Source: Lactobacillus sp. MRS-253-APC-2B (lineage in GTDB: Bacteria; Bacillota; Bacilli; Lactobacillales; Lactobacillaceae). From it: DNA of 64,000 nt. Position 1 is the first letter of the stretch, and each line of letters starts with the position of its first letter. The stretch spans positions 1-64,000 of the forward strand of contig NZ_JABAFO010000001.1 of NCBI RefSeq assembly GCF_012843675.1. Direction: 5' to 3'. Positions 34,476 to 45,299 of this stretch are shown piece after piece. Under the pieces are notes generated by a model. The model saw nothing but the letters and a program-made list of their open reading frames with translations, did not search any database and was not told the origin of the DNA. Both the position numbers and the translations under genes were made by a program.

Positions 34476-36467
34476 TTAGAATGAATGGGCATCGAAATCA
34501 CGCGAATAGGCCTGGTGATGATCTTGAATTCGTTTAAAGAGTTTTTCCAGATCCGTATCGGTAAAATGGATCGTTACTGGCCGACCATGTGGGCAGTTGA
34601 ATGGATTTTGACACTGTGGCAGTTTTTTCAGCAGCGCTTTGGCCTGTTGATCATCCAGATAATGATTGGCCTTAATTGCTCGTTTACAGCTCATCATCAT
34701 GGCCGTTTTCAAACGAAAATGCGCGACGTTCAGTTCTGCATCACTCAAAATCCAATCAATCATTTCTTTGGCCGTTGCCTCTTCTTGTCCCTCAACAAAC
34801 CAGGTGGGATGCTCTGATAAAACAAAGCTGTTTTGCCCAAATGGTTCCAGGTTTAAGCCAACGCCACGTAAGACGTCTAAATGCTCGCTGATCTTTAGCG
34901 CCTCAGCCGTTGAATAGCTTAAAACCATCGGCGTCAAAAAAGCCTGCTGATCATGACCGACTTCACCGATTTCATGCCGAAAACGCTCAAAATTAATCCG
35001 TTCTTGGGCCGCATGCTGATCGACCAGATACAAACCATCTGAAGCCTCTGCCAGCAAAAACGTCCCGTGATATTGCGCCAGATATTGCAGATCCGGAAAG
35101 CGCTGTTCAGCCTGACTGCCGGCATCGTCGATATCCAAGGTCAGCTCTTCGGTCTTAACGTCTGGTGAGTTTGATTGCCCAATCATAGTTGACTGATCTG
35201 ATATTGACTGCTCAAATGGAGCTGCCTGCTCCTCATTTTGGTAGCGCTGATCAAAGGCCTGCAGTGCTGGTTGATTAAGATCGTCTCGTTGTTTGATTAC
35301 CACTGGTTGGGCAGCCAGATGATCATCTTCTTGGGCCTTTTTTTCAACCGAGGCTGCCGCTTGAGTCGGTGCCGGTGTTGCGGCTGGCTGATAGACCGGC
35401 GCCGCTTCACCAAACTGACTTGACTCTGCGCTTGACTTGGCTTTTAGCTGCTGAGCCTGAGAACCAACGTCTGGAATCAGATTCTGATTGGCCAGGCCAT
35501 GAAAGACTGCCTGTTCCAAAAGGCTGGCCAATTGTTCCTCCTTGCTCAGTCGCACCTCGCGCTTGGCTGGATGAACATTGACATCGACCAATACCGGATC
35601 CAGATCGATATTGATCACGGCAAACGGAAACCGTCCCACCATCAGCTTTGACCGATAGCCGGCAATAATTGCCTTGGTTAGTGCGTAACTGCGTACATAG
35701 CGATGATTGATCGTTAGCGTGATGTGACTTCGCTGCGCTCGCGTCAGCTCTGGCTTTGAGATATAACCGGAGATACTGAAGTCGGGATTTTCACCATGAA
35801 TCGGAATCATCATGCGACCAACGTTGACCCCATCGATAGCTGCAATCACTTGCTGCAGCTTACCGTTGCCGGCAGAACGAAATACTTCTCGGCCATCATG
35901 CGTAAACGAGATGGCTACGGCTGGATTAGCCAGAGCCAGCCGATTAACGATGTCGATCAAGTGACTCAGCTCGGTTTTAGGCGACTTTAGATACTTCAGG
36001 CGGGCTGGCGTATTGTAAAACAGCTCCGTCACCAGAATATCCGTTCCTTTCCGTGCAATAGCCGGCTTCAGCGCTTTTTCCTCGCCGCCGCGAATATGAT
36101 AAGACGTTCCTTCCTGCCCCGATACCGCCGTTGTCATGATTACATCAGCAACCGAAGCAATACTTGGCAGCGCTTCGCCACGAAAGCCCATTGTCTGAAC
36201 ACGAAACAGATCGCCAGCCGTTTCAATCTTGCTGGTAGCGTGACGCTTAAAAGCCATTGGCACGTCACTTCTGGCAATTCCATCGCCATCATCGATCACG
36301 CGAATACTGCCCAGTCCCGACTCGGTTACCACAACGTCGATACGCTGACTGTGAGCATCCAAAGAATTTTCGACCAGTTCTTTGACGATCGATGAAGGTC
36401 GCTCAATTACCTCACCGGCTGCAATCTGATTAGCCAATACGCTGCTTAATTGATGAATTTTTCCCAT
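34476..36467 (-). CDS. mutL: DNA mismatch repair protein MutL
   Basis: A 663-residue MutL. GHKL ATPase N-domain (NSLDAHSQRIDVV, DDGDGI, TMGFRGEALPSIASV), transducer domain, a Gln/Ala-rich linker (about 330-450) and a C-terminal endonuclease domain with the metal motif LVDQHAAQERINFE plus the CPHGRP motif. Nicks the new strand in mismatch repair. 11 bp after mutS. Confidence 0.97.
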   Translation of the reverse strand: MGKIHQLSSVLANQIAAGEVIERPSSIVKELVENSLDAHSQRIDVVVTESGLGSIRVIDDGDGIARSDVPMAFKRHATSKIETAGDLFRVQTMGFRGEALPSIASVADVIMTTAVSGQEGTSYHIRGGEEKALKPAIARKGTDILVTELFYNTPARLKYLKSPKTELSHLIDIVNRLALANPAVAISFTHDGREVFRSAGNGKLQQVIAAIDGVNVGRMMIPIHGENPDFSISGYISKPELTRAQRSHITLTINHRYVRSYALTKAIIAGYRSKLMVGRFPFAVINIDLDPVLVDVNVHPAKREVRLSKEEQLASLLEQAVFHGLANQNLIPDVGSQAQQLKAKSSAESSQFGEAAPVYQPAATPAPTQAAASVEKKAQEDDHLAAQPVVIKQRDDLNQPALQAFDQRYQNEEQAAPFEQSISDQSTMIGQSNSPDVKTEELTLDIDDAGSQAEQRFPDLQYLAQYHGTFLLAEASDGLYLVDQHAAQERINFERFRHEIGEVGHDQQAFLTPMVLSYSTAEALKISEHLDVLRGVGLNLEPFGQNSFVLSEHPTWFVEGQEEATAKEMIDWILSDAELNVAHFRLKTAMMMSCKRAIKANHYLDDQQAKALLKKLPQCQNPFNCPHGRPVTIHFTDTDLEKLFKRIQDHHQAYSRDFDAHSF

Positions 36468-36478
36468 TAAGTCTCAAC

Positions 36479-39163
36479 TCACTTTTGTTTTGCCAGTCTG
36501 GTCTGCCATTCATAAACCTGATTCATGATTTCCATTGGCGTCATCCCCATCAGATTCAGATTCTTAAGCTGGCGAATCACCTTTTCTTCCGGACCCGCAA
36601 GCGATTTTTTAACTGCTGGCGCTGGAGCAAACAGTTCTAATTGACCGTCGGGTTCTGAGACAAGCGGTGCCGGAGACGTTTTTTCAGCTACGGCATTGAC
36701 TGGCGCAGCTGATGATTCAACGCTTGGTGCCGTATCGACTGCAGTCGCTTTTTGTGCTTCAGTCGGATTCAGCGCAGTCAGCTTGATCTCGTCTTGACTC
36801 TCCAACTGACTGAGAATCTGGGCAGCACGTTTTAACAGATCAGTCGGCATCCCAGCCAGCTTGGCAACATGAATCCCATACGACTTGTCGGCAGGACCGT
36901 CTTCAATCTTATGCAAAAAGACCAGCTCGCCATTTTCCTCAGTGGCACCTACATGAACGTTGTGCAGATGATTTAATGTCTGCTCCAGATCGGTCAGTTC
37001 GTGATAGTGCGTAGAAAAAAGCGTCTTAGCGCCGATATGATCATGAACGTATTCAATGATCGCTTGAGCCAGTGCCATTCCATCATAAGTTGCCGTTCCC
37101 CGCCCAATCTCGTCAAACAGAATCAAACTATTGGCAGTAGCGTGCTGCAAGGCATTGTTGGCTTCCATCATCTCGACCATAAACGTACTTTCGCCCGCAA
37201 TCAGGTCATCAGCTGCACCGATTCGCGTAAAGATCTGATCGAAAATCGGCAGATCTGCCTGGTCAGCCGGTACAAAACAGCCCATCTGCGCCATCACCGC
37301 CGTTAAGGCCAATTGGCGCATATACGTGCTTTTACCCGACATGTTGGGCCCGGTAATCAACAGAATTGAAGTCTTTGGATCCATCAAAACGTCATTGGGG
37401 ACGTATTTTTGATAGCCCATTACTTTTTCAACTACTGGATGGCGACCGTTTTTAATTATCAAACGATGCTCCTGGTTTAGTTTTGGTCGTACAAAATGAT
37501 AGTCCTCACTCACCACGGCAAAGCTCTGCAGCACATCCAGTTCCGATAATGCCTTAGCCAGTGACTGCAGGCGATTGATTGCCTGTTTGACGGTTTCGCG
37601 CACGCCAACGAACAAGTCGTATTCCAGGGCCGTTGATTTTTCCTGTGCGCCTAAAATCAAGGCTTCTTTTTCCTTTAGCTCCGGCGTGCTGAAGCGCTCA
37701 GCGTTCGTCAGCGTCTGCTTGCGTTCATAACGATCGGTTGGCAGCTTGCTCAAATTAGCCTTGGTAACTTCGATATAGTAGCCAAAGACATGGTTGTAGC
37801 CAATCTTAAGGTTGCTGATACCGGTTGCCTCACGCTCTTTAGCCTGCAGCTGAGCAATCCATTGCTTGCCGTTGTCCATAGCATCACGATATTGGTCTAA
37901 CTGATCATTGTATCCAGATTTGATTACCCCGCCATCTGTTACCGAGATCGGTGGTTCTTCAGCAATTGCGCGCTGAATCAGATCAGCAATATCTGCCAGT
38001 GGATCCAGCTTGGCTACCAGATCGTCAAAAACCGGTGCATCCAGCGTTTCTAAGATATATTTAATCTTTGGTACCTGCAAAAGCGAGGTCTTTAATTGAA
38101 TCAAGTCACGGCCATTTACGCTGCCATAGGCTACTCGACCGGCTAGACGCTCCAGATCGTATACCTGAGTCAGTTCCTGCTGCAGATTGCTTCTTTCAAA
38201 ATAGTTGTCAAGCAGTACCTGAACCTTGTCTTGCCGCTGAACGATCTGCTCTTGGTCAATCAATGGCCGATCCAGCCAGCGTTTGAGCAGTCGACTGCCC
38301 ATTGCCGTCTTGGTTTCATCCAAAAGCCAGGCCAAGGTTCCTTGACGCTTGCCACTGCGCATATTGGTCATTAATTCCAGATTGGTCTTAGAATAATGAT
38401 CGATCTTCATATATGAGCTTGGCTGATATGAAATAGCTTTTTGCAGATGATCAAGCGAGCGTTTTTGCGTTGTCAGCAGATAAGAGACCAGCTGAGCCAC
38501 GACCTGCTTTTCACCTGCTTGCTCCAGATCTTGGGTTAAATAGCTGACTTCAGCATTTTTTAAGATTTCGGGCTGTTTTGAAAGCAAAATGTTGCGCTTG
38601 GTCAATTGCTGCTTAAGTCCATCAACCAATGAGTCGTCAACGACAATTTCCTTGGTTTGCAGATTGATCAATTCGTTAAGTGCTGCATTGCTCCCTTGCA
38701 GCGTGGTCGTTTTTAATTCACCGGTTGCCAAATCGGCATAAGCCAACTCAAAAGTCTGATCCTGCTGTCTTAAAGCAGCCAGGTAGTTATTGCTGCGGGC
38801 TGCATCCCCACTTTGATCCATCTGCGTTCCTGGCGTAATCAAACGCGTCACGGCACGCTTGACCATTCCCTTGGCTTTTTTGGGATCCTCCATTTGTTCA
38901 CAGATTGCTACCTTATAGCCCTTTTCAATTAAAATATCGACATAGCCATCAACCGCCTTATGGGGAACGCCACACATCGGAATCGGGTTGGCAGCACTGT
39001 GATTGCGCGTCGTCAGCGTCAATTCAAGGATTTGCGCACCTTTGACCGCATCATCATTAAATAGTTCATAAAAATCGCCTAATCGATAAAACAAAAAAGC
39101 ATCTGGATATTGGTCTTTAACTTGTTGGTATTGTGCCATCATTGGCGTAAGCTTCTTAGCCAA
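36479..39163 (-). CDS. mutS: DNA mismatch repair protein MutS
   Basis: A 894-residue MutS. Mismatch-binding N-domain ([16 protein letters not shown] contains the Phe-X-Glu wedge), ATPase with Walker [16 protein letters not shown] and Walker [16 protein letters not shown], and HTH near the C-terminus. The linker near residue 845 carries QLELF, a beta-clamp binding motif. First gene of mutS-mutL(-ruvA-ruvB). Confidence 0.97.
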   Translation of the reverse strand: MAKKLTPMMAQYQQVKDQYPDAFLFYRLGDFYELFNDDAVKGAQILELTLTTRNHSAANPIPMCGVPHKAVDGYVDILIEKGYKVAICEQMEDPKKAKGMVKRAVTRLITPGTQMDQSGDAARSNNYLAALRQQDQTFELAYADLATGELKTTTLQGSNAALNELINLQTKEIVVDDSLVDGLKQQLTKRNILLSKQPEILKNAEVSYLTQDLEQAGEKQVVAQLVSYLLTTQKRSLDHLQKAISYQPSSYMKIDHYSKTNLELMTNMRSGKRQGTLAWLLDETKTAMGSRLLKRWLDRPLIDQEQIVQRQDKVQVLLDNYFERSNLQQELTQVYDLERLAGRVAYGSVNGRDLIQLKTSLLQVPKIKYILETLDAPVFDDLVAKLDPLADIADLIQRAIAEEPPISVTDGGVIKSGYNDQLDQYRDAMDNGKQWIAQLQAKEREATGISNLKIGYNHVFGYYIEVTKANLSKLPTDRYERKQTLTNAERFSTPELKEKEALILGAQEKSTALEYDLFVGVRETVKQAINRLQSLAKALSELDVLQSFAVVSEDYHFVRPKLNQEHRLIIKNGRHPVVEKVMGYQKYVPNDVLMDPKTSILLITGPNMSGKSTYMRQLALTAVMAQMGCFVPADQADLPIFDQIFTRIGAADDLIAGESTFMVEMMEANNALQHATANSLILFDEIGRGTATYDGMALAQAIIEYVHDHIGAKTLFSTHYHELTDLEQTLNHLHNVHVGATEENGELVFLHKIEDGPADKSYGIHVAKLAGMPTDLLKRAAQILSQLESQDEIKLTALNPTEAQKATAVDTAPSVESSAAPVNAVAEKTSPAPLVSEPDGQLELFAPAPAVKKSLAGPEEKVIRQLKNLNLMGMTPMEIMNQVYEWQTRLAKQK

Positions 39164-39223
39164 AAATTTTCACCTGCTTATCTTTGATTTCTTAATTTTA
39201 ATGACTTTGCGTCTAAAACGCAA

Positions 39224-39259
39224 AACAGGGACTGAAGAACCGCTTCTCCAATCCCTATT
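39224..39259 (-). terminator. rny terminator
   Basis: Minus strand AGGGATTGGAGAAG / TTCTTCAGTCCCT imperfect stem followed by GTTTTG, just after the rny stop. Confidence 0.7.
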
Positions 39260-39261
39260 TA

Positions 39262-40821
39262 CTATTTGGCATAATCGACGGCCCGTACTTCACGAATAAC
39301 CGTAACCTTGATATGGCCAGGATATTCAAGCTGTCCTTCGATTTCCTTTTTAATATCATGTGCCAGAGCCGTTGCCTGTAAGTCGGTAATCTTATCTGGC
39401 TTGACGATTACACGAACCTCACGACCAGCTTGGATGGCATAGCTGTGATCGACGCCCGAATTACGGTTGGCGATCTCTTCTAGTTTCTTGAGCCGTTGAA
39501 TGTATTGCTCAAGTGACTCGCTGCGTGCACCTGGACGAGCACCTGAAATTGCATCGGCAGCTTGAACCAATACGGCAATGATTGACTCTGCCGGTACGTC
39601 GCCGTGGTGCGATGCAATTGTGTTGATTACAACCGGATTTTCTTTATACTTGCGAGTCAGCTCGACCCCCAATTCGACATGTGAGCCATCAACCTCATGG
39701 TCAACAGCTTTACCGATATCATGCAATAAACCAGCGCGTTTCGCTAGGGTAACGTCTTCGCCCAGCTCGGCAGCCATAATTCCTGCCAGCTTGGCAACTT
39801 CAATTGAATGGTCCAAAACATTTTGGCCATAGCTGGTCCGATACTTCATCCGACCAATCGTCTTGATCAGATCTGGATGCATTGCATGCAGTCCCAGATC
39901 AAACACGGTCTGCTCACCAGTTTCACGCAGTTGAGCATCCATATCCTTACGGGCTTTTTCAACTGCTTCTTCGATTCTGGCTGGATGAATGCGACCATCT
40001 TGGATCAGACGCTCTAAAGCCATCTTGGCAATTTCACGCCGCACCGGATCAAAACCGCTTAAAACGACTGCCTGTGGCGTATCGTCGATAATCAGATCGA
40101 TGCCGGTTAAAGTTTCCAAAGTACGAATGTTGCGTCCCTCACGTCCGATGATACGACCCTTCATATCATCATTTGGCAAGGTAACAACGGAAACCGTTGC
40201 TTCTGAAACCGTGTCGGCAGCACTACGCTGAATAGCTTCCACAATCAGCTGCTTGGCCTTTTTATCAGCCGTCAGTTCTGCCGCCTGCTCACTATCACGG
40301 ATCATGACTTCTCGTTCCGTCTTCAATTCATTCTTGATCTGCTTCAAAAGCAGCTCTTTGGCATCTTCATGCGACATCTGAGCTACTTTTTCCAGTTCAG
40401 CCTGACGCTGTTCAATCAATTGCGTTACATGTTGTTGACTTTTTTGAATCTGCTCGTTCCTTTGATCCAGCTTGCGTTCGCGGGAACTGACTGCATTTTC
40501 TCTTTTTTCAAGGGCATTATCCTTGCGATCAAGCGTGGTTTCGCGCTGCAGCATGCGGTCCTCTTGACGCTGAACCTCATCCCGGCGCTTTTTCAGCTCT
40601 TGTTCCACGCTTTCCCGATATCTGTGACTTTCTTCTTTAGCCTCTAAAACAGCTTCTTTTTTGGCCGTCGCAGCATCTTTTTTCGCAGCAGCGATAATTC
40701 CCTCGGCGCTATTGTGCGCCTGTGCAATTTGTTTCTCATAAGAGACTTTTCGAATTACATAGCCGACAATAATACCGACAACCATAGCGAGCGCGGCGAT
40801 TAACAAGCCGAAAGCACTCAT
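39262..40821 (-). CDS. rny: Ribonuclease Y
   Basis: Membrane-anchored endoribonuclease of 519 residues initiating mRNA decay. N-terminal membrane helix ([18 protein letters not shown]), long coiled coil (about 30-190, Glu/Lys/Gln-rich), KH domain ([28 protein letters not shown]) and HD domain ([12 protein letters not shown]) in order. Own promoter and terminator. Confidence 0.97.
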   Translation of the reverse strand: MSAFGLLIAALAMVVGIIVGYVIRKVSYEKQIAQAHNSAEGIIAAAKKDAATAKKEAVLEAKEESHRYRESVEQELKKRRDEVQRQEDRMLQRETTLDRKDNALEKRENAVSSRERKLDQRNEQIQKSQQHVTQLIEQRQAELEKVAQMSHEDAKELLLKQIKNELKTEREVMIRDSEQAAELTADKKAKQLIVEAIQRSAADTVSEATVSVVTLPNDDMKGRIIGREGRNIRTLETLTGIDLIIDDTPQAVVLSGFDPVRREIAKMALERLIQDGRIHPARIEEAVEKARKDMDAQLRETGEQTVFDLGLHAMHPDLIKTIGRMKYRTSYGQNVLDHSIEVAKLAGIMAAELGEDVTLAKRAGLLHDIGKAVDHEVDGSHVELGVELTRKYKENPVVINTIASHHGDVPAESIIAVLVQAADAISGARPGARSESLEQYIQRLKKLEEIANRNSGVDHSYAIQAGREVRVIVKPDKITDLQATALAHDIKKEIEGQLEYPGHIKVTVIREVRAVDYAK

Positions 40822-40909
40822 CGTTTCACCTCCGCATCAACTATTTTATGTTGTTGGTTGAATTAACAATTAATTAATAGTGAACAAATGAAAATTTGCA
40901 CACAAAATA

Positions 40910-40938
40910 ATTTTAATCGTGCTTAAGAATGGTGTCAA
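40910..40938 (-). promoter_or_regulatory. rny promoter
   Basis: Minus strand -35 TTGACA (40933-40938), 17-bp spacer, -10 TAAAAT (40910-40915). About 85 nt leader before the rny ATG. Confidence 0.8.
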
Positions 40939-40991
40939 CAATTCGAGTTAAACAAATCTTAATGTCTTGACAAAGATTGTTCAAATCTAAA

Positions 40992-41030
40992 TAAAACCCA
41001 GGCCAATCATTATCAGACCTGAGTTTTATG
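40992..41030 (-). terminator. recA terminator
   Basis: Minus strand ATAAAACTCAGGTC / GCCTGGGTTTTAT stem with about 12-base loop immediately after the recA stop. Confidence 0.75.
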
Positions 41031-41032
41031 AA

Positions 41033-42127
41033 TTATTTTTCTTTGGTTTCAGTTGCCATGTCCAGGCTTTCTTGCTGTGGTTTCTTGTCCTTGGCAGTGT
41101 CTTTTTCGCTGTTGGCAGCTGCCGTTAATGAAGCATCCGGTTCCATGCCATAGGCCACTCGAACCTTATTGGTCAGCTCAGCCATCGCTTCTGGATGTTC
41201 TTCAAACCACTTTTTGGCGTTCTCACGACCTTGACCAATTCGCTCATTGCCGTAGGAATACCATGCGCCACTCTTTTTAACCAGATCTTTTTCAACGGCC
41301 ATATCCAAAACCTCACCCGTCTTAGAGATTCCCTGACCGTACATGATGTCGACCTCAGCCTTTCTAAATGGCGGTGCAACCTTATTTTTGACGACCTTAA
41401 TCTTGGCACGGTTACCGATTACCTCGGTTCCATCTTTTAGCTGCTCGCCACGCCGAATCTCCATTCGAATCGTGGAGTAGAATTTAAGGGCGCGGCCACC
41501 CGGCGTCGTTTCTGGATTCCCAAACATCACACCGACTTTTTCACGAATCTGATTGATAAAGATGGCAATCGTCTTGGTCTTATTAATCTCACCAGAAAGC
41601 TTCCGCAAAGCCTGCGACATCAGACGTGCCTGCAGACCAACGTGAGTATCACCCATCTCACCTTCAATTTCGGCTCGTGGAACCAGTGCGGCTACTGAGT
41701 CGACAATAACGATGTCGACCGCCCCACTGGCAATCAAGGCATCCGCAATCTCCAGTCCCTCTTCACCGGTATCGGGCTGAGAGAGCAACAGATCCTTGAC
41801 ATTAACCCCCAATGCCTGAGCATATTGAGGATCCAATGCGTTTTCGGCATCAATGTAGGCTGCCGTACCGCCGCGTTTTTGCACTTCAGCAACGGCATGC
41901 AGCGCTACCGTCGTCTTACCAGAACTTTCTGGACCATACATTTCAATGATTCGGCCACGTGGATAGCCGCCTACCCCCAATGCCTCGTCAATTGCCAATG
42001 AGCCACTGGAGACCGTTGCAATCTTGGTGTCGGCAGCATCGCCCATTCGCATGATGGAACCCTTACCGAAGTTTTTTTCGATCTTGCGCAGTGCATTTTC
42101 CAGCGCTGCCTGTCGTTGATCAGCCAA
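41033..42127 (-). CDS. recA: Recombinase RecA
   Basis: RecA, 364 residues, catalysing strand exchange and LexA/phage repressor cleavage. Walker [13 protein letters not shown] (about 67-78), Walker [13 protein letters not shown], and L2 loop region [22 protein letters not shown] are present; acidic/Lys-rich C-tail. TTG start with GGAGG upstream. It lies 80 bp downstream of cinA, with a LexA-type box between. Confidence 0.98.
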   Translation of the reverse strand: MADQRQAALENALRKIEKNFGKGSIMRMGDAADTKIATVSSGSLAIDEALGVGGYPRGRIIEMYGPESSGKTTVALHAVAEVQKRGGTAAYIDAENALDPQYAQALGVNVKDLLLSQPDTGEEGLEIADALIASGAVDIVIVDSVAALVPRAEIEGEMGDTHVGLQARLMSQALRKLSGEINKTKTIAIFINQIREKVGVMFGNPETTPGGRALKFYSTIRMEIRRGEQLKDGTEVIGNRAKIKVVKNKVAPPFRKAEVDIMYGQGISKTGEVLDMAVEKDLVKKSGAWYSYGNERIGQGRENAKKWFEEHPEAMAELTNKVRVAYGMEPDASLTAAANSEKDTAKDKKPQQESLDMATETKEK

Positions 42128-42203
42128 AATGTTTTCCTCCTTATGTCCGAAGTTGTCTGTAACTATCTTATCAGTAATCGAGGGTAAAAGACAAGCAAAA
42201 AGT

Positions 42204-42215
42204 GAACATTAGTTC
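42204..42215 (-). promoter_or_regulatory. Putative LexA (DinR) box for recA
   Basis: GAAC-N4-GTTC (minus strand CGAACTAATGTTCA) overlapping the cinA stop codon, about 77 bp before recA. It matches the Gram-positive SOS box core; position relative to a recA promoter (-10-like TAAGAT near 42168) is plausible. Confidence 0.6.
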
Positions 42216-43474
42216 GTTTTATTTTGCAGTGCCCAGTAGACGTACAATAATCCCATTTGAACACTGCGCTGCCGAATCCATTGGCGCGTTGCCATTTTCG
42301 GTGACAGATGCAGCAGCCTGGTCTGAGTTGGCTGACCTTTGATTGCAATCCCGATCCAAACCGTCCCTGCCGGCTGGTTTTCCAAAGCATCGGGACCCGC
42401 AACACCGGTAAATGAGACCCCGACTTTCGCATTCATCTTTTGTTGACAGCCTTCAGCCATTGCCTTAGCGGTTTGAGCACTGACAACACCATACCGATCA
42501 ATAATGTTTGGAGAAACGCCCAGCAGCTGTTCCTTAGCCTGAGCAGCATAGGTTACAAAACCACCATTAAAGACTTTCGAGGCGCCTGGTACGCTGCAGA
42601 TCGTGCTCTGGAACATGCCACCCGTTAAGCTTTCGGCACTGGTGATCGTCCAGTGATGCTCCTGGAGTAATTTGACAACCTGTGCAGCCAGCGTGACATG
42701 CTCGCCAATCCCAAAACAGTATTGGCCAAGTTGTTTAAAAATTGCCTGTTCAGCGGCCGTTAGTCGCAAAAGTGCCTGATCTTCAGTGACATCATGAATC
42801 GTCAGTCGTACCTGAATCTCACCGGGTTGAACGTATGAGGTTGCTAAGACGCCATCAATCCTGGCATCGACCAATATCTGATTAATCTCATCCATCAAAA
42901 GCGATTCTGGTTGGCCCAAAAAATGCAGATTGTGGCTGTAAATAGCCCGCCCGCTGCCAAATTGCTGCTTTAAAAGCGGTATGAGACTTTGCGTGACCAT
43001 TGGCTTGAATTCACGTGGTGGTCCTGGCAAAACGACATAGGTGTGATCTTGATGATTCAAATAGGCCCCAATTGCCATGCCGGTTGGATTGGATAACGGT
43101 TGGCCCCCTTTTAGATAGTAGGCCATTTTAATATTTTCTGGCGTCATTTGCGTCTGTCGGGCTGTAAAATCAGCTTGAATTTTTTGCCACTGATCATCAT
43201 CTAAAGCTAATTCAACACCAATTGCCTTTGCCGTACTGGCCATGGTCTGATCATCAGGCGTTGGTCCCAGACCGCCGCAGACAAAGATCAGCTGAGCCCG
43301 CTTTTGTGCCTGTCTGATGGCTGCTTGAATGCGCTTGGGATCATCATCAGTCGTCGTCTGCCAATATGCATTTATATCGAGCCGTCGCAATTGATCAGCC
43401 AAAAAGCGGGCATTGGTATTGACAATCTGCCCCAAGATAATTTCGGTTCCGATTGAGATAATTTCTGCTTCCAT
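42209..43474 (-). CDS. cinA: Competence/damage-inducible protein CinA
   Basis: A 421-residue CinA: N-terminal MoCF-like COG1058 domain (EIISIGTEIILGQIVNTNARFLA, CGGLGPTPDDQT) and C-terminal NMN amidohydrolase-like domain (TSAESLTGGMFQSTICSVPGASKVFNGGFVTYA). CinA is induced with recA in competent streptococci. Its promoter carries TTTAAAT-N17-GCATATAT, close to the comGA and radC sites. RBS GAGGGGGA. Confidence 0.95.
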   Translation of the reverse strand: MEAEIISIGTEIILGQIVNTNARFLADQLRRLDINAYWQTTTDDDPKRIQAAIRQAQKRAQLIFVCGGLGPTPDDQTMASTAKAIGVELALDDDQWQKIQADFTARQTQMTPENIKMAYYLKGGQPLSNPTGMAIGAYLNHQDHTYVVLPGPPREFKPMVTQSLIPLLKQQFGSGRAIYSHNLHFLGQPESLLMDEINQILVDARIDGVLATSYVQPGEIQVRLTIHDVTEDQALLRLTAAEQAIFKQLGQYCFGIGEHVTLAAQVVKLLQEHHWTITSAESLTGGMFQSTICSVPGASKVFNGGFVTYAAQAKEQLLGVSPNIIDRYGVVSAQTAKAMAEGCQQKMNAKVGVSFTGVAGPDALENQPAGTVWIGIAIKGQPTQTRLLHLSPKMATRQWIRQRSVQMGLLYVYWALQNKTN

Positions 43475-43494
43475 AAGTCATCCCCCTCAACTTA

Positions 43495-43526
43495 ATATAT
43501 GCCGATTATCGGCTAATGCATTTAAA
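43495..43526 (-). promoter_or_regulatory. Candidate competence promoter of cinA(-recA)
   Basis: Minus strand TTTAAAT (43520-43526), 17 bases, GCATATAT (43495-43502), 20 bases to the ATG. Same geometry as the comGA and radC sites. The spacer contains the palindrome GCCGATAATCGGC. Confidence 0.55.
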
Positions 43527-43537
43527 AAATCAAAAAA

Positions 43538-43580
43538 AGCAGCCGCTAAAGCTCATTTGCCTTAGAAGACTGCTTCTTTG
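43538..43580 (-). terminator. pgsA terminator
   Basis: Minus strand AGCAGTC..TAAGGC / GCTTTAGC.GGCTGCT imperfect stem followed by seven T, just after pgsA. Confidence 0.75.
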
Positions 43581-43583
43581 CTT

Positions 43584-44168
43584 TTATTTAAAACCATCCG
43601 CAAAAACGCCCCGCCCCTTAACGAAGTAGTCGATTCCTGAGTAAATCGTAAAGAACAGGCAGATGTAGAGCATGATCTGGCCAAATGGAATATTCCAAAT
43701 GGCAAAGATCACATTATGCATCAACAAGAAGATAATAGCGATAAACTGCGTAGTCGTCTTGATCTTGCCTGGCATCTTGGCAGCCAATACCGTCCCGTTT
43801 TGCTCAACCAAAAGCAATCGTAATCCCGTTACCGAAAGCTCACGCCAGATAATGATAGTCGTTACCCAAGAAGGTACGACGCCTTGACCAGTCAAAACGA
43901 TAAATGCCGTCATGACCAGCAGCTTGTCAGCCAATGGATCTGCAAACTTACCAAAATTGGTTACCAAATGATCGCGCCGCGCAATCCGACCATCTAGATT
44001 ATCGGTAATCGTAGCTGCGATAAATAAAATTGCCGCAATCAGTTCGGCAACCGGAATCGTGGCACCCCAAAAAGTTACGCTTCCCCAGCCAAATGGTACG
44101 ACCATTAAGATTAAGAAAAACGGAATAATAATCAGCCGGACGATGGTTAATTTGTTTGGTAGATTCAA
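43584..44168 (-). CDS. pgsA: Phosphatidylglycerophosphate synthase
   Basis: CDP-diacylglycerol-glycerol-3-phosphate 3-phosphatidyltransferase, 194 residues, making the precursor of phosphatidylglycerol. CDP-alcohol motif DNLDGRIARRDHLVTNFGKF and ADPLADKLL gives the D-G-A-R-G-D-D pattern; about five membrane helices. It ends the ymfF-ymfH-rodZ-pgsA cluster, as in Bacillus. Confidence 0.95.
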   Translation of the reverse strand: MNLPNKLTIVRLIIIPFFLILMVVPFGWGSVTFWGATIPVAELIAAILFIAATITDNLDGRIARRDHLVTNFGKFADPLADKLLVMTAFIVLTGQGVVPSWVTTIIIWRELSVTGLRLLLVEQNGTVLAAKMPGKIKTTTQFIAIIFLLMHNVIFAIWNIPFGQIMLYICLFFTIYSGIDYFVKGRGVFADGFK

Positions 44169-44193
44169 CGAAACTTCCCCCTATTTGATTGAA

Positions 44194-45216
44194 TTAACGC
44201 GTACTGGATGCGGTCGTCTGCGTTGACGAAGCAGTCGTCGAACTTGAACTCAAGTTGCTTGCACTAGTCGTTGATGAAGTGCTTTGTGATGAGCTGGGTG
44301 CCGTCGTCGATGAAGAAGTCGATGAGGCTGAGGACGATTGCGTGGTATTGCCAAGCTTGATCGTGACCGTCCGCGTGTTTGGATAAGTGTTGTTTTGCGT
44401 CAGATCAAGCGTAGTATTGCCGAGCTTGACCGTCGTTGCACTGGCATTGCCAAGCGTTAAGACGATTGTTTGCGCGCTCTTGGCAATCTTGATCGTTTCC
44501 GTTTGGTTGGCACTCATCGTCTTGCTTAGACGCTGCGAGTTGTCTACCGTTACGGCATTCCAAGCCTGGCCGGAAGTCTTGATCGTCAGCGTCGTGTCCT
44601 TGCTCAAGGCATCGCCGGTAAACGTAACGGCACTGCTGGTCCGATTCGTTGCCGTCAGCTTAATATTACTTGACGTTTTCTTTGAGCTTGATGAAGACTT
44701 CTTTTTACTTGAGCTGGAAGACTTCTTGCTTGATTCACCGGAAACCTTAACCGAGCTGTTGTCAATCTTGGTTGATGAATCCTTGTGGCTGCGGACGATT
44801 GCCGTCAGCCAGATAGCAGCCAAAACCACGATAACGACAATAATTGCAATCAGTGTTGGCAGATACTTTCTGGCATCGTTGACCTTGGTAAGCTTGCGTT
44901 TTGAAGTAGCCCGGGTCTCAACGGCTTGAGCAATATGTTCTGAATATTCATCAGTCTTGGCTTTAGGCAGATCGTCATCGTATTCCTTTAACAAATCCTC
45001 GCCGTCCAGGCCAACCGTATCGGCATACTGCTTGACAAACGCCCGCACGTAAAAGTCACCAGGCAGCTCATCAAATTTTTCGTCTTCGATGGCAATCAAG
45101 TAGCGCTTTTGAATCTTGGTTGCCTGCTGCAGGTCATCGAGGGTCAATCCCTTGGCTACCCGAGCATCATGAAGCTTTTTACCAACTTCTGGTCGTTTTT
45201 CTTCGTTTTCACTCAT
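44194..45216 (-). CDS. RodZ-like helix-turn-helix membrane protein (YmfM)
   Basis: A 340-residue protein: N-terminal Xre-type HTH (GKKLHDARVAKGLTLDDLQQATKIQKRYLIAIE, 12-45), a membrane helix (LPTLIAIIVVIVVLAAIWLTAIV, about 120-142), a Ser/Lys-rich external linker, a DUF4115-like beta domain (about 185-285) and a Ser/Thr-only tail of about 50 residues. RodZ links MreB to envelope growth; mreBCD is 6 kb away. The tail is probably wall-spanning. Confidence 0.88.
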   Translation of the reverse strand: MSENEEKRPEVGKKLHDARVAKGLTLDDLQQATKIQKRYLIAIEDEKFDELPGDFYVRAFVKQYADTVGLDGEDLLKEYDDDLPKAKTDEYSEHIAQAVETRATSKRKLTKVNDARKYLPTLIAIIVVIVVLAAIWLTAIVRSHKDSSTKIDNSSVKVSGESSKKSSSSSKKKSSSSSKKTSSNIKLTATNRTSSAVTFTGDALSKDTTLTIKTSGQAWNAVTVDNSQRLSKTMSANQTETIKIAKSAQTIVLTLGNASATTVKLGNTTLDLTQNNTYPNTRTVTIKLGNTTQSSSASSTSSSTTAPSSSQSTSSTTSASNLSSSSTTASSTQTTASSTR

Positions 45217-45299
45217 ACCTAATCCTCATTCTTTATTAAATTTGTCCATAACCTAGACCAGTATAGCATACTATCACCACGACAAATTTTAAGAAACGC

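Noticed and set aside
44387-44929. 180-codon plus-strand frame opposite the RodZ-like gene
   Set aside because: Mirror of Ser/Thr-rich codons of the real gene; hydrophobic nonsense without RBS.
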